64,000 nt of DNA from Cellulosimicrobium funkei (GTDB lineage: Bacteria > Actinomycetota > Actinomycetes > Actinomycetales > Cellulomonadaceae), in the NCBI RefSeq assembly GCF_001019615.1, contig NZ_JNBQ01000015.1:1-64000 (forward strand), given 5' to 3'. The notes beneath the pieces are model-generated. The model was given only the letters and a program-made list of their open reading frames with translations, did no database searches and had not been told where the DNA came from. The position numbers and the translations under genes were made by a program. Shown piece after piece: positions 1-12,522 of this stretch (position 1 is its first letter; every line of letters starts with the position of its first letter).

Positions 1-77
1 GTCGGCGCGCGCGAGCCGCGGCGCGGGCGGCCGTCCCCCGGCGCGCGAGCGGGCCACGCGTCCCGCACCATGACCGG

Positions 78-1064
78 GTGCGACTGCGTCGGGTGTCCGT
101 GACCTCCCCCGGGTACTCGCGGCGCCCGAAGGGCGACTCGTGGGTGTTCCTCGACGTCGAGGGACTTCCGCTCGCCGACGAGGAGGAGCTCGCGCGGTGC
201 ACGCGCCTCGCGGTCCCGCCCGCCTGGTCCGACGTCTGGATCTGCCGGTACCCGAACGGGCACATCCAGGCGTTCGGGCGCGACGTCGCCGGTCGCGGCC
301 AGTACCTGTACCACGAGCAGTGGCAGGTGCGGCGCTCCCGGCGCAAGCACGACCACGTGCTCGACGTCGGCCGGAGACTGCCCGCGGCCCGGCGTCGCGT
401 CGCGCGCGAGCTCGCACAGCCCGGCATGGGTCGCGACACGGTGCTCGCCCTCGCGTTCCGGCTGCTCGACCTGGCGTACTTCCGTGCCGGCGGCGAGATC
501 TACGCGAAGCAGAACAACAGCTACGGTCTGGCGACGATCCGCAAGGAGCACGCGCGGGTGCGGCGCGACGGGAGCGTCCACTTCCACTACCCCGCGAAGT
601 CGGGCCAGGTGCGCGACGTCGTCGTGGACGACCCGGTGGTCGCCGAGCTCGTCACCACGCTCAAGCGGCGCCGCGGCGGCGTCGAGCTGCTCGCGTGGCG
701 CGAGGACGGCCCCGACGGGCGCGCCGTGTGGCACGACGTCACGAGCGCCGACGTCCAGGCGGGCATCAAGGAACGGCTCGGCGACGACGCGACGCCCAAG
801 GACTTCCGCACCTGGCACGCGACGGTGCTCGCGGCACGCGCGCTCGCCGACGCGGGGGCCGCGCCCGCCTCCGAACGGGCGCGGCGCAAGGTCGTCACGG
901 GGATCGTCAAGGACGTCGCGGAGGAGCTCGGGAACACGCCCGCCGTCGCGCGGTCCTCGTACATCGACCCGCGACTGTTCGACCTGTGGGAGCGCGGTGA
1001 GACCATCGGCTCGACCCGCTCCCAGACGCGCGCCGAGCGCGAGCTCCTGGAGCTCCTCTCGTGA
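78..1064 (+). CDS. DNA topoisomerase IB
   Basis: The 328-residue product resembles the poxvirus-like type IB topoisomerases of bacteria, which relax supercoils through a 3'-phosphotyrosine intermediate without ATP. The N-terminal part carries a PPAWxDVWI segment and a GRGQYLYHEQW segment typical of the family. The C-terminal catalytic part has KDFRTWHAT and a VARSSYIDPRL segment whose tyrosine (about residue 295) is the expected nucleophile. The GTG start at 78 is the first in frame. An ATG at 70 is in another frame. The stop overlaps the next gene by 4 bp (GTGA), so the two are probably co-translated. Assignment is from visible motifs and length. Confidence 0.93.
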   Translation: MRLRRVSVTSPGYSRRPKGDSWVFLDVEGLPLADEEELARCTRLAVPPAWSDVWICRYPNGHIQAFGRDVAGRGQYLYHEQWQVRRSRRKHDHVLDVGRRLPAARRRVARELAQPGMGRDTVLALAFRLLDLAYFRAGGEIYAKQNNSYGLATIRKEHARVRRDGSVHFHYPAKSGQVRDVVVDDPVVAELVTTLKRRRGGVELLAWREDGPDGRAVWHDVTSADVQAGIKERLGDDATPKDFRTWHATVLAARALADAGAAPASERARRKVVTGIVKDVAEELGNTPAVARSSYIDPRLFDLWERGETIGSTRSQTRAERELLELLS

Positions 1065-2597
1065 GGGCCGCGGTCACCGGCGTCACGGGCTACGTGGGCG
1101 GGCGGCTCGTGCCCGAGCTCCTGCGCGCAGGGTTCGAGGTGCGCGCGCTGGCACGGCACCCCGAGCGGCTCGCGGGGCGCGAGTGGGTCCACGACGTCGA
1201 GACGGTGGCCGCCGACGCGGCCGACCTCGAGCAGACCCGCGCGGCGCTCCAGGGCGCCGACGTCGCGTACTACCTCGTGCACTCGCTCGGCACCGGGAGC
1301 ACGTTCGAGGCGCGCGACCGCCGCACCGCGCTCACGTTCGCGCGCGCGGCGCGCGAGGCGGGCGTCGGGCGGATCGTCTACCTCGGCGGGATGTTCCCGG
1401 ACGTCCCGGAGGGCGAGCTCTCGCGCCACCTGGCCTCGCGCAAGGAGGTCGGCGAGATCCTGCTCGCGTCGGGCGTCCCGACGACGGTCCTCCAGGCGGC
1501 GGTGATCCTCGGCTCCGGGTCCGCGTCGTTCGAGATGATGCGCTACCTCACCGAGCGGCTCCCGGCCATGACGACGCCGAAGTGGGTCGACAACCGCATC
1601 CAGCCCATCGCGGTGCGGGACGTGCTGCGCTACCTCGTGGGGTCCGCGACGATGCCGCCCGACGTCTCGCGCGCGTTCGACGTCGGCGGGCCCGACGTCC
1701 TCACCTACCGCGACATGATGCAGCGCTACGCCAAGGTGGCCGGGCTCCCCCGGCGCGCGATCGTCAGCGTCCCGGTGCTCACGCCGAAGCTCTCGAGCCT
1801 GTGGGTCGGGCTCGTCACGCCCGTGCCGTCGGGCATCGCGCGGCCGCTCGTCGAGTCGCTCCAGCACGAGGTCGTCTGCCGGGAGCACGACATCCGGCGG
1901 TACGTGCCCGACCCGCCCGAGGGCCTCCTCGGCTTCGACCGCGCCGTCGAGCTGGCCCTGGAACGCATCCACGACGGCGAGGTGGTGACGCGCTGGTCGT
2001 CCGCCTCGGTCCCGGGAGCGCCGTCGGACCCCCTGCCGAGCGACCCCGACTGGGCCGGAGGCTCGCTGTACGTCGACGAGCGGCGGACGGTCGTCGACGC
2101 GCCGCGCGACGTGCTCTGGCGCGTCGTCGAGGAGATCGGCGGGCAGGGCGGCTGGTACTCGTGGTCGCTCGCGTGGCGCGTGCGCGGGCTCCTGGACCGC
2201 GCCGTCGGCGGGCCCGGGCTGCGCCGGGGCCGGCGCGACGAGCGGCACCTGCGCGTGGACGACGAGCTCGACTGGTGGCGTGTCGAGGCGATCGAGCCGG
2301 GCCGTCGCCTGCTGCTCCGGGCCGAGATGCGCCTGCCGGGGCTCGCGTGGCTCGAGCTGCGCGTCGACGAGGCCGCCGCCGAGCTCGCTGATGCCACCGA
2401 CCCCGACGCGCCCGGCCCCTCGCCCGAGGACGCGAGCGGTCCCGGCCGGACCTACTTCGCCCAGCGCGCGCTGTTCTACCCCCACGGCCTCGCGGGCCAG
2501 CTCTACTGGTGGGCGGTCAAACCGTTCCACGGCGTCGTGTTCGGCGGGATGCAGCGCAACGTCGCCGCCGCCGCGGAGCGCGCCGCCGACGACGGCT

Positions 2598-2599
<2 letters not shown>
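1061..2599 (+). CDS. NAD(P)-binding SDR-type protein with C-terminal DUF2867 region
   Basis: The 512-residue protein starts with a Rossmann nucleotide-binding motif (GVTGYVGGRL, residues 7-16) of the atypical NAD(P)H-binding group related to NmrA and complex I assembly factors. After about residue 310 a second region begins (SLYVDERRTVVDAPRDVLW), the DUF2867 domain often fused to such proteins. Substrate is unknown. It overlaps the topoisomerase gene by 4 bp, uses GTG and has no separate ribosome-binding site, so translation is probably coupled. The stop codon sits inside the AAACGTTT palindrome before the cellulase gene. The family is fairly certain. The reaction is not predictable. Confidence 0.85.
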
Positions 2600-5299
<2,700 letters not shown>

Positions 5300-5323
5300 T
5301 CCCGCACGGCAGCCACGGACGAT

Positions 5324-5364
5324 CGTCGCCCGCGCCGGGACGCTGCTCCCCGGCGCGGGCGACG
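5324..5364. terminator. Bidirectional hairpin terminator
   Basis: A perfect 16-bp inverted repeat (CGTCGCCCGCGCCGGG with its complement at 5349-5364) and a 9-nt loop lies between the convergent cellulase and thioesterase genes. There is no T-tract, as is common in high-GC actinobacteria. Confidence 0.75.
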
Positions 5365-5365
5365 G

Positions 5366-5863
5366 TCATCTCCGGCGGCGGAAGGTCAGCGGCTCCTCGA
5401 CGAACGGCTCCCACGCCGCGCGCTCGGTCTCGGTGATGCGGCGGGGCGCGCCGGTCGCCGCGTCGACCACGACGATCGTGGTCACCGCCTTCGCGTAAGG
5501 GGCACCGCCCGAGGTGGGGCCGGTGCGCTCGAAGCGGGCCGCGCCGTCGTGCACCTCGTAGCAGACCTCCAGGCTCGCGCCGCCCAGGTGCCCGATCCAC
5601 AGCTCGACCCGCACGGGCGTCCGCGTGAAGCCGAGCGGGCGCAGGTACTCGATCTCCTGCCGTGCGACGAGCGTGTGGCTCGTCGCGGCCGGCCCGGTCT
5701 CCAGGACCGCCGTCGGCCAGGCGTCCTCGCCGGCGTCCGGGTGGGTCCAGAACGCGGTGATGCGCGCGTCCTCCAGCAGCCGGAACATCTCCACGTTGTT
5801 CACGTGGGCGTACGCGTCGAGGTCCGACCACCGCAGGGAGACGGGGACGTGCAGGCGGGTCAT
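5366..5863 (-). CDS. Hotdog-fold acyl-CoA thioesterase
   Basis: The 165-residue protein belongs to the 4HBT/YbgC-like hotdog thioesterases. The N-terminal RWSDLDAYAHVNN segment contains the family signature with the catalytic aspartate and following HVNN. Length is normal for a single hotdog domain. It probably hydrolyses acyl-CoA esters in the cytoplasm. The chain length is not predictable. A GAGGA ribosome-binding site precedes the ATG and a TAACGT -10-like hexamer lies at 5897-5902. The gene is convergent with the cellulase and downstream of, but separated from, the GTPase pair. Confidence 0.88.
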   Translation of the reverse strand: MTRLHVPVSLRWSDLDAYAHVNNVEMFRLLEDARITAFWTHPDAGEDAWPTAVLETGPAATSHTLVARQEIEYLRPLGFTRTPVRVELWIGHLGGASLEVCYEVHDGAARFERTGPTSGGAPYAKAVTTIVVVDAATGAPRRITETERAAWEPFVEEPLTFRRRR

Positions 5864-5918
5864 TCGGAGGTCCTCTCGCTCGACATGGCGCGGCTGACGT
5901 TACCTCGTGCCCGGCGGG

Positions 5919-7706
5919 TCAGGAGGCAGCGACGAGGGCCGCGGCGCGACAGCTCGCGAGCGCGGACAGCTCCTCGCCCACCGGGAGCCGCACACGGCGG
6001 TCCGCGACCTGCCCGACGGCGTCGCGCAAGCGGCGTCGGGCCCGGGCCGCGCGGCGACGCCCGCCGACGGACGCGGCGGCGCGCGAGAGCAGGGCGACGA
6101 GGACACCGACGACGACGCCTCCGAGCGCGAGCAGGGTCGGCCACGGCAGCTCGGGGGCGCCCGGGCCGCCGAGGGTGAGCACCGGCGTCGGCGGCTCGGG
6201 CAGGCGCAGGTACGTGAAGCCCCACAGCGCGGCGAGCCACAGCAGCCCGACGACGAGCGCCGCGAGCACGAGCCACTGGAGCGCGCCCACGACGCGCCAC
6301 CACGCCGGGCGTCGCGACGCCTCGAGCTCCGTCCCGGCCACCGCCTGGTCGAGCGCGTCGGCGAGGTCCGCGGCGCCCTCGGCGGCCCGACGACGCACCG
6401 CGAGCGCCCAGTCGTCGGGAAGGCCCGCGGTGGCCTCGGCCGCGTAGTCGCGCACGGCCGTCTGCGCACCGGCGCGCAGCGCCGCGCCGACCGCGGGCAG
6501 GGACGTCCGGGCGAGCTCGGGTCGCACCTCGGCCTCGCCTGCCCCGAGCTCCTTCGCGGTGCGTGCCCGGTCCGAGCCCGGGGCGGGGCCGGTCCGCAGC
6601 CCGATGCGCCGCAGCGGGTCGGGGCGGAACCGCCCGACCCAGCGCGTGACGGGCCAGCCGGTCGCGGCGCGCGCGTCGCGGACCGCCGATCCCCGCACGG
6701 CCGCGACGACCGTCGGCACGCCCGCGGCGGCCTCGAGCGCGTCCACGAGCCCGTCGCGCGCCCGGCGCGCGGCCCGCTCCGGGACGGGATCGCCGCACGC
6801 GGCGGCGACGCGCCGGGCCACGGCGCGCACGTCGGCCGCGAGCCGGTCGTTCGCCGCTCGACGACGCGCGGCTGCGTCCGCCAGCAGGCCGCGCAGCTCG
6901 TCCAGTCCCTGGCCGGTGCGTGCCGAAACCCCGAGGACGCGCGCGTCGCCGAGCCCGTCCGCGGCGGCGAGCCGACGCAGGTCCGCGAGGCACGCGTCCG
7001 CGTCGGCGGGGGCGAGCCGGTCCGCCTGGTTGAGCACCAGCACGACGACCGAGCCGTGCCCCGCGAGCGGGCGCAGATAGCGCTCGTGCAACGCGGCGTC
7101 CGCGTACTTCTGCGGGTCCACGACCCACACGAGCAGGTCCGCGCGCTCGACGAGGCGCTCCGCGCGCACGCGGTGCTCGACGACGACCGAGTCGTGGTCG
7201 GGCAGGTCGAGCAGCACGAGGCCGCTCGTGACCTCTGCGGCGCGCCGGCCCTTGAGGAGCCCGCGGAGGCCGCCGCCCGCCCGCGCGTCATCGGGGTCCC
7301 CCGACGTGAGCGGCGTGCCCATCTCGTGCCGGCGCCGCACCTCCAGCCAGTCGAGGAGGGCCCCGGCCCCAGCCGCGCCGGGCGTGGTACCGGACGGCGC
7401 GCCGCCCGCCGGGTGCGCCACCGCACCGGTGCCCCACACGGCCGCGAGCGGGTGCGACGTCGTCGGACGCTGGACCCCGACCGCCGCCAGGTCGGCCCCG
7501 GCCAGCGCGTTGAAGACCGACGACTTGCCCGAGCCGGTCGCGCCGGCGAGCGCGACGACGGTGTGGTCGGCCGAGAGGCCCGCCCGCTCGCGGGCCCGGG
7601 CGACGACGGTGCGCGCGTCGGCGAGCAGGGCGGCGTCCACGCGCCCTTCGCCCGCGCGGACGGCGGTCTCGAGGGCGGTCGTGCGCGCGGCGAGGTCGAT
7701 CGTCAT
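5919..7706 (-). CDS. Dynamin-like membrane GTPase, second gene of pair 1 (DynB-like)
   Basis: The 595-residue GTPase has G1 GATGSGKSSVFN (about residue 51), a G2-like RPTTSHP, G3 DLPDHDS and G4 NQAD, so all nucleotide-binding motifs are present. Two hydrophobic segments near the C-terminal third (LVLAALVVGLLWLAAL and LLALGGVVVGVLVALL) predict a membrane hairpin. The start ATG overlaps the stop of the upstream GTPase gene (ATGA). Paired, adjacent dynamin-like GTPases with a membrane-anchored member are known from Streptomyces DynA/DynB, which stabilise sporulation septa. The relationship here is inferred from gene pairing and topology. A close paralogue lies at 12523-14109. Confidence 0.82.
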   Translation of the reverse strand: MTIDLAARTTALETAVRAGEGRVDAALLADARTVVARARERAGLSADHTVVALAGATGSGKSSVFNALAGADLAAVGVQRPTTSHPLAAVWGTGAVAHPAGGAPSGTTPGAAGAGALLDWLEVRRRHEMGTPLTSGDPDDARAGGGLRGLLKGRRAAEVTSGLVLLDLPDHDSVVVEHRVRAERLVERADLLVWVVDPQKYADAALHERYLRPLAGHGSVVVLVLNQADRLAPADADACLADLRRLAAADGLGDARVLGVSARTGQGLDELRGLLADAAARRRAANDRLAADVRAVARRVAAACGDPVPERAARRARDGLVDALEAAAGVPTVVAAVRGSAVRDARAATGWPVTRWVGRFRPDPLRRIGLRTGPAPGSDRARTAKELGAGEAEVRPELARTSLPAVGAALRAGAQTAVRDYAAEATAGLPDDWALAVRRRAAEGAADLADALDQAVAGTELEASRRPAWWRVVGALQWLVLAALVVGLLWLAALWGFTYLRLPEPPTPVLTLGGPGAPELPWPTLLALGGVVVGVLVALLSRAAASVGGRRRAARARRRLRDAVGQVADRRVRLPVGEELSALASCRAAALVAAS

Positions 7707-9745
7707 GCGCGCTCACCGCCCAGGAGCCGTCGCCAGAACCCGGGGCGCGGCGCAGGCTCCGGCCCGTCCTCGCCCGGTGCGGCGACCGGCTCGTCCTCCG
7801 CCGCACGCCATCCCGCACCGCGCAGGAGCCGCGCGGCGTGCCGTCCGACCGCGGCGCGTCCCGCGTCGAGGCCCGTGCCCCGCGCGGAGCGCTCGACGCG
7901 CGCCGCCGCCTCGACCGCCCGCGCGGCCTCGCGCACGGAGCGCGCCGTCTCGTCGGCGTCGGCGGTACCGAGCGCGTCGAGCTGGGCCGTGTAGCGCCGG
8001 GCCTCGTCGTCGAGCACGGCCCGCACCCGCTCGGCGAGGCGCTCGCGCGCGGTCCGCGTGAGGCGACGCACGGCGTCGTCGCCGAACACGGCCTCGAGCA
8101 GCTTCTGCGCGAGGATCGCCGTCCCGCCGGCGATGCCGACCTCCGCGCCCGTGAGGCCACCCGTCGATGCGAACACCACGACCATGAGGCTCAGTCCGAG
8201 CCCGTTGATCCCGAACGACAGCGCACGCGCCGCCCCGCGCTTGCCCGCTCCCTGCTCGCGCACGAGGTCGAGGACGTCCGACTGCCAGCCCCGGATCTCC
8301 TCGGCGACCCGGGCCCGCACGCCGGCCGACGAGCGCGACAGGTCGAGCCCGTCCAGCAGGGCCGTGCCGGCCGGGTCGGCGCGCCACCCGCCGTAGGCGC
8401 GCTCCGCGGCCGCGTCGGTCGCGTCGAGCACGACGGCCTCCAGCCCGTGCGCGATCGCCTGCTCGACCTGCGGCGCCTGCGCGGGACGGCCGCGGAAGAA
8501 CGCCGCGACGGCGTCGCGCACGCGCCCCACGCCCTGCTCCACGGACCGGAACAGCTCGCTCGTCCCGACGAAGTCCTGCCAGCGCGCGAGCACCTCGCCG
8601 CGCAGCAGCGCTCCGTCGCTCGTCGCGGCGTCGACGGTCGCGGCGGCCTCGTCGTACGCGCGCCCGACGACGGCCCGCAGCCGCGCGTCGGACGTCGCCT
8701 GGGCGTCGGCCGCGCCCGCCACGAGCACGGCCCGGCGCACGAGGTCGTCCACGACCCCGTCACGCGTCGCGGTCGCGACCCGGTCGCGCGCGTCGCCGTC
8801 CGCGCCGAGCGCGGACAGCCACGACGCGACCTCCGCGACCGAGGGCTCCGGGAGGAAGCCGTCCACCAGCTCGGACTCCCCCACCGCGAACAGCGGCGCG
8901 GCGTCCAGGCCGTTCTCGTCCATCATGCGGCGCAGGTCGTCGGCCACGGCCTCGGCGCCGGGGTCGACCCGGTCGAGCACGATCGCGACCTGTGCACGAC
9001 GCTCCGCCGCGCGGTGCAGCAGGTCCCACGGGACCGCGTCGGCGTAGCGCGCGGCCGTCGTGACGAAGAGCCACAGATCCGCGGCCGCGAGGAGCTGGGC
9101 GGCGAGCTCGCGGTTCGCCGTCTCCACCGAGTCGACGTCGGGCGCGTCCACGAGCGCGAGACCCTGCGGCAGCGCGTCGCTCGCGACGAGCCGCAGCGTG
9201 CGCGTCGGGTCGGGCTGCACCGCGGGAGCGGTCCCGCCCACGGGCACGTCGGCGCCCGGGCGCGGTCCGTGCTCGCTCACGCGCGCGAGCCCCGGCAGGA
9301 CGCGGTCGGTCGAGAACCACCGCTCGTCGAGCGGGTGGTGGACCAGGACGGGTGCGCGCGTCGTGGGGCGCAGCACGCCCGGTGCCGACACGTGCTCGCC
9401 GAGCAGCGAGTTCACGAGCGTCGACTTCCCCGCGCCGGTCGACCCGCCCACCACGACGAGCAGCGGCGCGGCGTGCGAGCGCAGGCGCGGCAGCAGGTAG
9501 TCGTCGAGCTGGTGCACCGCGAGGTCGAGGTCCTCGCGCGCGGCCGCCGCGCCCGGGAGATCCAGCGGCAGCCGCGCGGCGGCGAGCCGGCCGCGCAGGA
9601 TCTCCAGCGACTCGACGAGCCCGGCCGTCGCCACGGCGCCTGCGGCGACCGAACCACCCGGCGTGGTGCCGTCCCGCGCCACGGCGTCCCCGGCGGACGC
9701 GTCCGTGCGGACCGCGTCGTCTCCGGGGTCACCGCTGGCCGTCAT
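7703..9745 (-). CDS. Dynamin-like GTPase, first gene of pair 1 (DynA-like)
   Basis: The 680-residue GTPase has G1 GGSTGAGKSTLVN (about 98), LRPTTRAP as probable G2, DAPDVDS as G3 and LDRVD as G4 (degenerate but retaining the aspartate). A glycine-rich hydrophobic segment late in the protein (LSLMVVVFASTGGLTG) could be a membrane-inserting paddle. The ATG is preceded by CAGACT six bases upstream, a weak leaderless-type -10 box. It overlaps its partner gene by 4 bp, so the two are translated together, probably as a hetero-oligomer at the membrane. Its paralogue is at 14106-15788. The role in membrane remodelling or division is inferred. Confidence 0.82.
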   Translation of the reverse strand: MTASGDPGDDAVRTDASAGDAVARDGTTPGGSVAAGAVATAGLVESLEILRGRLAAARLPLDLPGAAAAREDLDLAVHQLDDYLLPRLRSHAAPLLVVVGGSTGAGKSTLVNSLLGEHVSAPGVLRPTTRAPVLVHHPLDERWFSTDRVLPGLARVSEHGPRPGADVPVGGTAPAVQPDPTRTLRLVASDALPQGLALVDAPDVDSVETANRELAAQLLAAADLWLFVTTAARYADAVPWDLLHRAAERRAQVAIVLDRVDPGAEAVADDLRRMMDENGLDAAPLFAVGESELVDGFLPEPSVAEVASWLSALGADGDARDRVATATRDGVVDDLVRRAVLVAGAADAQATSDARLRAVVGRAYDEAAATVDAATSDGALLRGEVLARWQDFVGTSELFRSVEQGVGRVRDAVAAFFRGRPAQAPQVEQAIAHGLEAVVLDATDAAAERAYGGWRADPAGTALLDGLDLSRSSAGVRARVAEEIRGWQSDVLDLVREQGAGKRGAARALSFGINGLGLSLMVVVFASTGGLTGAEVGIAGGTAILAQKLLEAVFGDDAVRRLTRTARERLAERVRAVLDDEARRYTAQLDALGTADADETARSVREAARAVEAAARVERSARGTGLDAGRAAVGRHAARLLRGAGWRAAEDEPVAAPGEDGPEPAPRPGFWRRLLGGERA

Positions 9746-9813
9746 CCCGCCAGTCTGCCGGAACGCCGCTGGTCAGGCCCGGTGTGACACGGGCACGCCG
9801 CCAGTCCGTCGAC

Positions 9814-9881
9814 CGAGATCGACCCGCCCGGCACGAGATCGGCCCTCCGAAGGTCGATCTCGAACGCCCAGGTCGATCTCG
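9814..9881. repeat. Four copies of CGAGATCGACC in alternating orientation
   Basis: The 11-mer CGAGATCGACC occurs at 9814-9824, with one change (CGAGATCGGCC) at 9834-9844, and inverted at 9852-9862 and 9871-9881. The block lies in the gap between the GTPase and ettA genes, which contains no convincing gene. Function is unknown: it could be a protein-binding cluster or folded RNA. Confidence 0.7.
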
Positions 9882-9936
9882 CGCTCGCGACTCGCTCCCC
9901 CAGCCGGCAACGGAGCCACCCGGCCCTGGACGCACG

Positions 9937-9969
9937 GACGCCGGGCGGGAACGTGTCCCGCCCGGCGTC
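9937..9969. terminator. Hairpin terminator after ettA
   Basis: A perfect 14-bp stem (GACGCCGGGCGGGA with its complement) and a 5-nt loop begins 22 bp beyond the ettA stop on the minus strand. It is the likely transcription end. Confidence 0.75.
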
Positions 9970-9991
9970 GTGGTCGACCGAGGTCGCGACG

Positions 9992-11674
9992 TCAGTCGCG
10001 CGTGAGCTTGCGGTACGTGACGCGGTGCGGGCGCGCCGCGTCGGCGCCGAGGCGCTCGACCTTGTTCTCCTCGTAGGACGCGAAGTTGCCCTCGAACCAG
10101 TACCAGTTCGCCGGGTCCTCCTCCGTGCCCTCGTACGCGAGGATGTGGGTCGCGACCCGGTCGAGGAACCACCGGTCGTGGGACACGACGACGGCGCAGC
10201 CGGGGAACTCGAGCAGCGCGTTCTCCAGCGAGCCCAGGGTCTCGACGTCGAGGTCGTTCGTGGGCTCGTCGAGCAGCAGGAGGTTGCCGCCCTGCTTGAG
10301 CGTGAGCGCGAGGTTGAGGCGGTTGCGCTCACCACCGGACAGCACGCCCGCAGGCTTCTGCTGGTCCGGGCCCTTGAACCCGAACGACGCGACGTACGCG
10401 CGCGACGGGATCTCGACGTTGCCGACCTTGATGAAGTCGAGGCCGTCGGACACGACCTCCCACAGCGTCTTCTTGGGGTCGATGCCGCCACGCGACTGGT
10501 CGACGTAGGAGATCGAGACCGTCTCGCCGACCTTGAGGTCCCCGCCGTCGAGCGGCTCGAGCCCGACGATCGTCTTGAACAAGGTCGTCTTGCCGACGCC
10601 GTTGGGGCCGATGACGCCGACGATGCCGTTGCGCGGCAGCGTGAAGCTCAGGCCGTCGATGAGCTGGCGACCGTCGAAGCCCTTCTGGAGGTTCGACGCC
10701 TCGAGGACGACGTTGCCCAGGCGCGGGCCCGGCGGGATCTGGATCTCCTCGAAGTCCAGCTTCCTCGTGCGCTCCGCCTCGGCGGCCATCTCCTCGTACC
10801 GGGCGAGACGGGCCTTCGACTTGGTCTGGCGACCCTTGGCGTTGGACCGGACCCACTCGAGCTCCTCCTTGAGGCGCTTGGCGAGCTTCGCGTCCTTCTT
10901 GCCCTGGACCTGGAGGCGCTCGCCCTTCTTCTCGAGGTAGGTCGAGTAGTTGCCCTCGTACGGGTACAGGCGCCCGCGGTCGACCTCGCAGATCCACTCC
11001 GCGACGTGGTCGAGGAAGTACCGGTCGTGGGTGACCGCGAGGATCGCGCCGGGGTACGTCGCGAGGTGCTGCTCGAGCCACAGCACGGACTCGGCGTCCA
11101 GGTGGTTCGTCGGCTCGTCGAGCAGCAGCAGGTCCGGCTTCTCGAGCAGGAGCTTGCACAGCGCGACGCGGCGACGCTCACCACCGGACAGCACGGACAC
11201 GTCGGCGTCCGGCGGCGGGCAGCGCAGCGCGTCCATCGCCTGCTCGAGCTGGGAGTCGAGGTCCCACGCGTCCGCGGCGTCGATGGCCTCCTGGAGCGTG
11301 CCCATCTCCGCGAGGAGCGCGTCGAAGTCGGCGTCGGGCTCCGCCATGAGCGCGGAGATCTCGTCGAAGCGCTGCTTCTTGGCGAGGATGTCCGCGACGG
11401 CCTCCTGGACGTTGCCGAGGACGGTCTTCTCCTCGTTGAGCGGCGGCTCCTGCAGCAGGATGCCGACGCTGTAGCCCGGGGAGAGCCGCGCCTCGCCGTT
11501 CGACGGCGTGTCCAGGCCGGCCATGATCTTGAGGATCGTGGACTTCCCGGCGCCGTTGGGGCCCACGACGCCGATCTTGGCGCCGGGCAGGAAGTTCAGG
11601 GAGACGTCGTCGAGGATGACCTTGTCTCCGTGCGCCTTGCGCGCCTTGTACATGGAGTAGATGAACTCAGCCAC
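9992..11674 (-). CDS. ettA: Energy-dependent translational throttle protein EttA
   Basis: The 560-residue ABC-F protein has two nucleotide-binding domains: Walker A GPNGAGKST and GPNGVGKTT, signatures LSGGERRR and LSGGERNR, and Walker B LLLLDEPTN twice. The N-terminus AEFIYSMYKARKAHGDKVI matches the EttA subfamily, which binds the ribosomal E site and gates elongation by ATP/ADP ratio. I chose GTG at 11674 because EttA proteins begin with (M)AEFIY. An in-frame GTG at 11689 would add five residues. ACAGG upstream is a weak ribosome-binding site. No transmembrane segment is present, as expected. Confidence 0.95.
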   Translation of the reverse strand: MAEFIYSMYKARKAHGDKVILDDVSLNFLPGAKIGVVGPNGAGKSTILKIMAGLDTPSNGEARLSPGYSVGILLQEPPLNEEKTVLGNVQEAVADILAKKQRFDEISALMAEPDADFDALLAEMGTLQEAIDAADAWDLDSQLEQAMDALRCPPPDADVSVLSGGERRRVALCKLLLEKPDLLLLDEPTNHLDAESVLWLEQHLATYPGAILAVTHDRYFLDHVAEWICEVDRGRLYPYEGNYSTYLEKKGERLQVQGKKDAKLAKRLKEELEWVRSNAKGRQTKSKARLARYEEMAAEAERTRKLDFEEIQIPPGPRLGNVVLEASNLQKGFDGRQLIDGLSFTLPRNGIVGVIGPNGVGKTTLFKTIVGLEPLDGGDLKVGETVSISYVDQSRGGIDPKKTLWEVVSDGLDFIKVGNVEIPSRAYVASFGFKGPDQQKPAGVLSGGERNRLNLALTLKQGGNLLLLDEPTNDLDVETLGSLENALLEFPGCAVVVSHDRWFLDRVATHILAYEGTEEDPANWYWFEGNFASYEENKVERLGADAARPHRVTYRKLTRD

Positions 11675-11809
11675 AGCCTGTCGTTCCACCGTTTCGGTCG
11701 GGAGAGGTACGGGATTCGTCGACCACTCAGCCTACGCGGTCGGGCCGCCGGGGCGCGCCCGACGGCGCCACGACCCCCGCGGGCCGCGGCACCGCCCGCA
11801 CGGTGGCGC

Positions 11810-12478
11810 TCAGGCGGACGCCAGCGCGCCGGTCTCGACGGCGGCGCCGGCGTCGTCGCTCGGCTCGGGGTCGGCTGCGGGATCGTCCTCGGACTCCTCG
11901 TCGGGCTCACCCGCGAGCGCCGCGCCGGCGTCCGCGAGGGTCCACGGGTCGTCGAGCGCGCGCCCGTCGAGCGGCCCGCCCTCGAACGCGGTGCCGTCGT
12001 GCGCCGTGGCGCCCGGTCCGAAGGACGAGCGGTCGACCCCACCCTCGCCACCGGTGGTCCCGGACGCGGCGACGCCGGTCGCCTCGGCCCGGCGCGCGCC
12101 GTCGTCCTCGCGCCGGTGGACCGTGCGCGCGAACCGGGCCTCGCCGAGGGTCAGGTCGGGGCCGAGCGCCGTCGCCTCCACGACCAGGCTGGTGCGCGGG
12201 CCGTCGGGGCCGTCCCACTCGTCGAGCGAGAGCCGCCCCGTGACGACCACGGGGTCGCCCTTGTGCAGGGACAGCGCGACGTTGCGCGCGACGTGCTTCC
12301 ACGCCTTGACCGTGAACCACAGCGTGCGGCCGTCGACCCACTCGCCGCGCTCGCGGTCGAGGTAGCGGCGCGTCTGGGCGATGCGGAAGCTCGTGAAGTC
12401 GTTGCCGGACTGCGAGCGGAACAGCGTGGGCGTGGTCGCGACGAATCCGGACAGCGTGACCGTGACGTCACCGGGCAT
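11810..12478 (-). CDS. Single-stranded DNA-binding protein (secondary SSB)
   Basis: The 222-residue protein has an OB-fold of about 110 residues (FVATTPTLFRSQSGNDFTSF, WFTVKAWKHVARNVA, GDPVVVTGRL) followed by an acidic, low-complexity tail. The tail does not end in the DDDIPF-type tip that recruits partners in the main SSB, and no replication or rpsF/rpsR neighbours are present. It is therefore probably an accessory SSB. A clear AGGAGG ribosome-binding site precedes the ATG. Confidence 0.9.
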   Translation of the reverse strand: MPGDVTVTLSGFVATTPTLFRSQSGNDFTSFRIAQTRRYLDRERGEWVDGRTLWFTVKAWKHVARNVALSLHKGDPVVVTGRLSLDEWDGPDGPRTSLVVEATALGPDLTLGEARFARTVHRREDDGARRAEATGVAASGTTGGEGGVDRSSFGPGATAHDGTAFEGGPLDGRALDDPWTLADAGAALAGEPDEESEDDPAADPEPSDDAGAAVETGALASA

Positions 12479-12522
12479 GGTTCCTCCTGAGGTCGGCGGC
12501 CGGGCGGGTCCCGGCCACCGCC

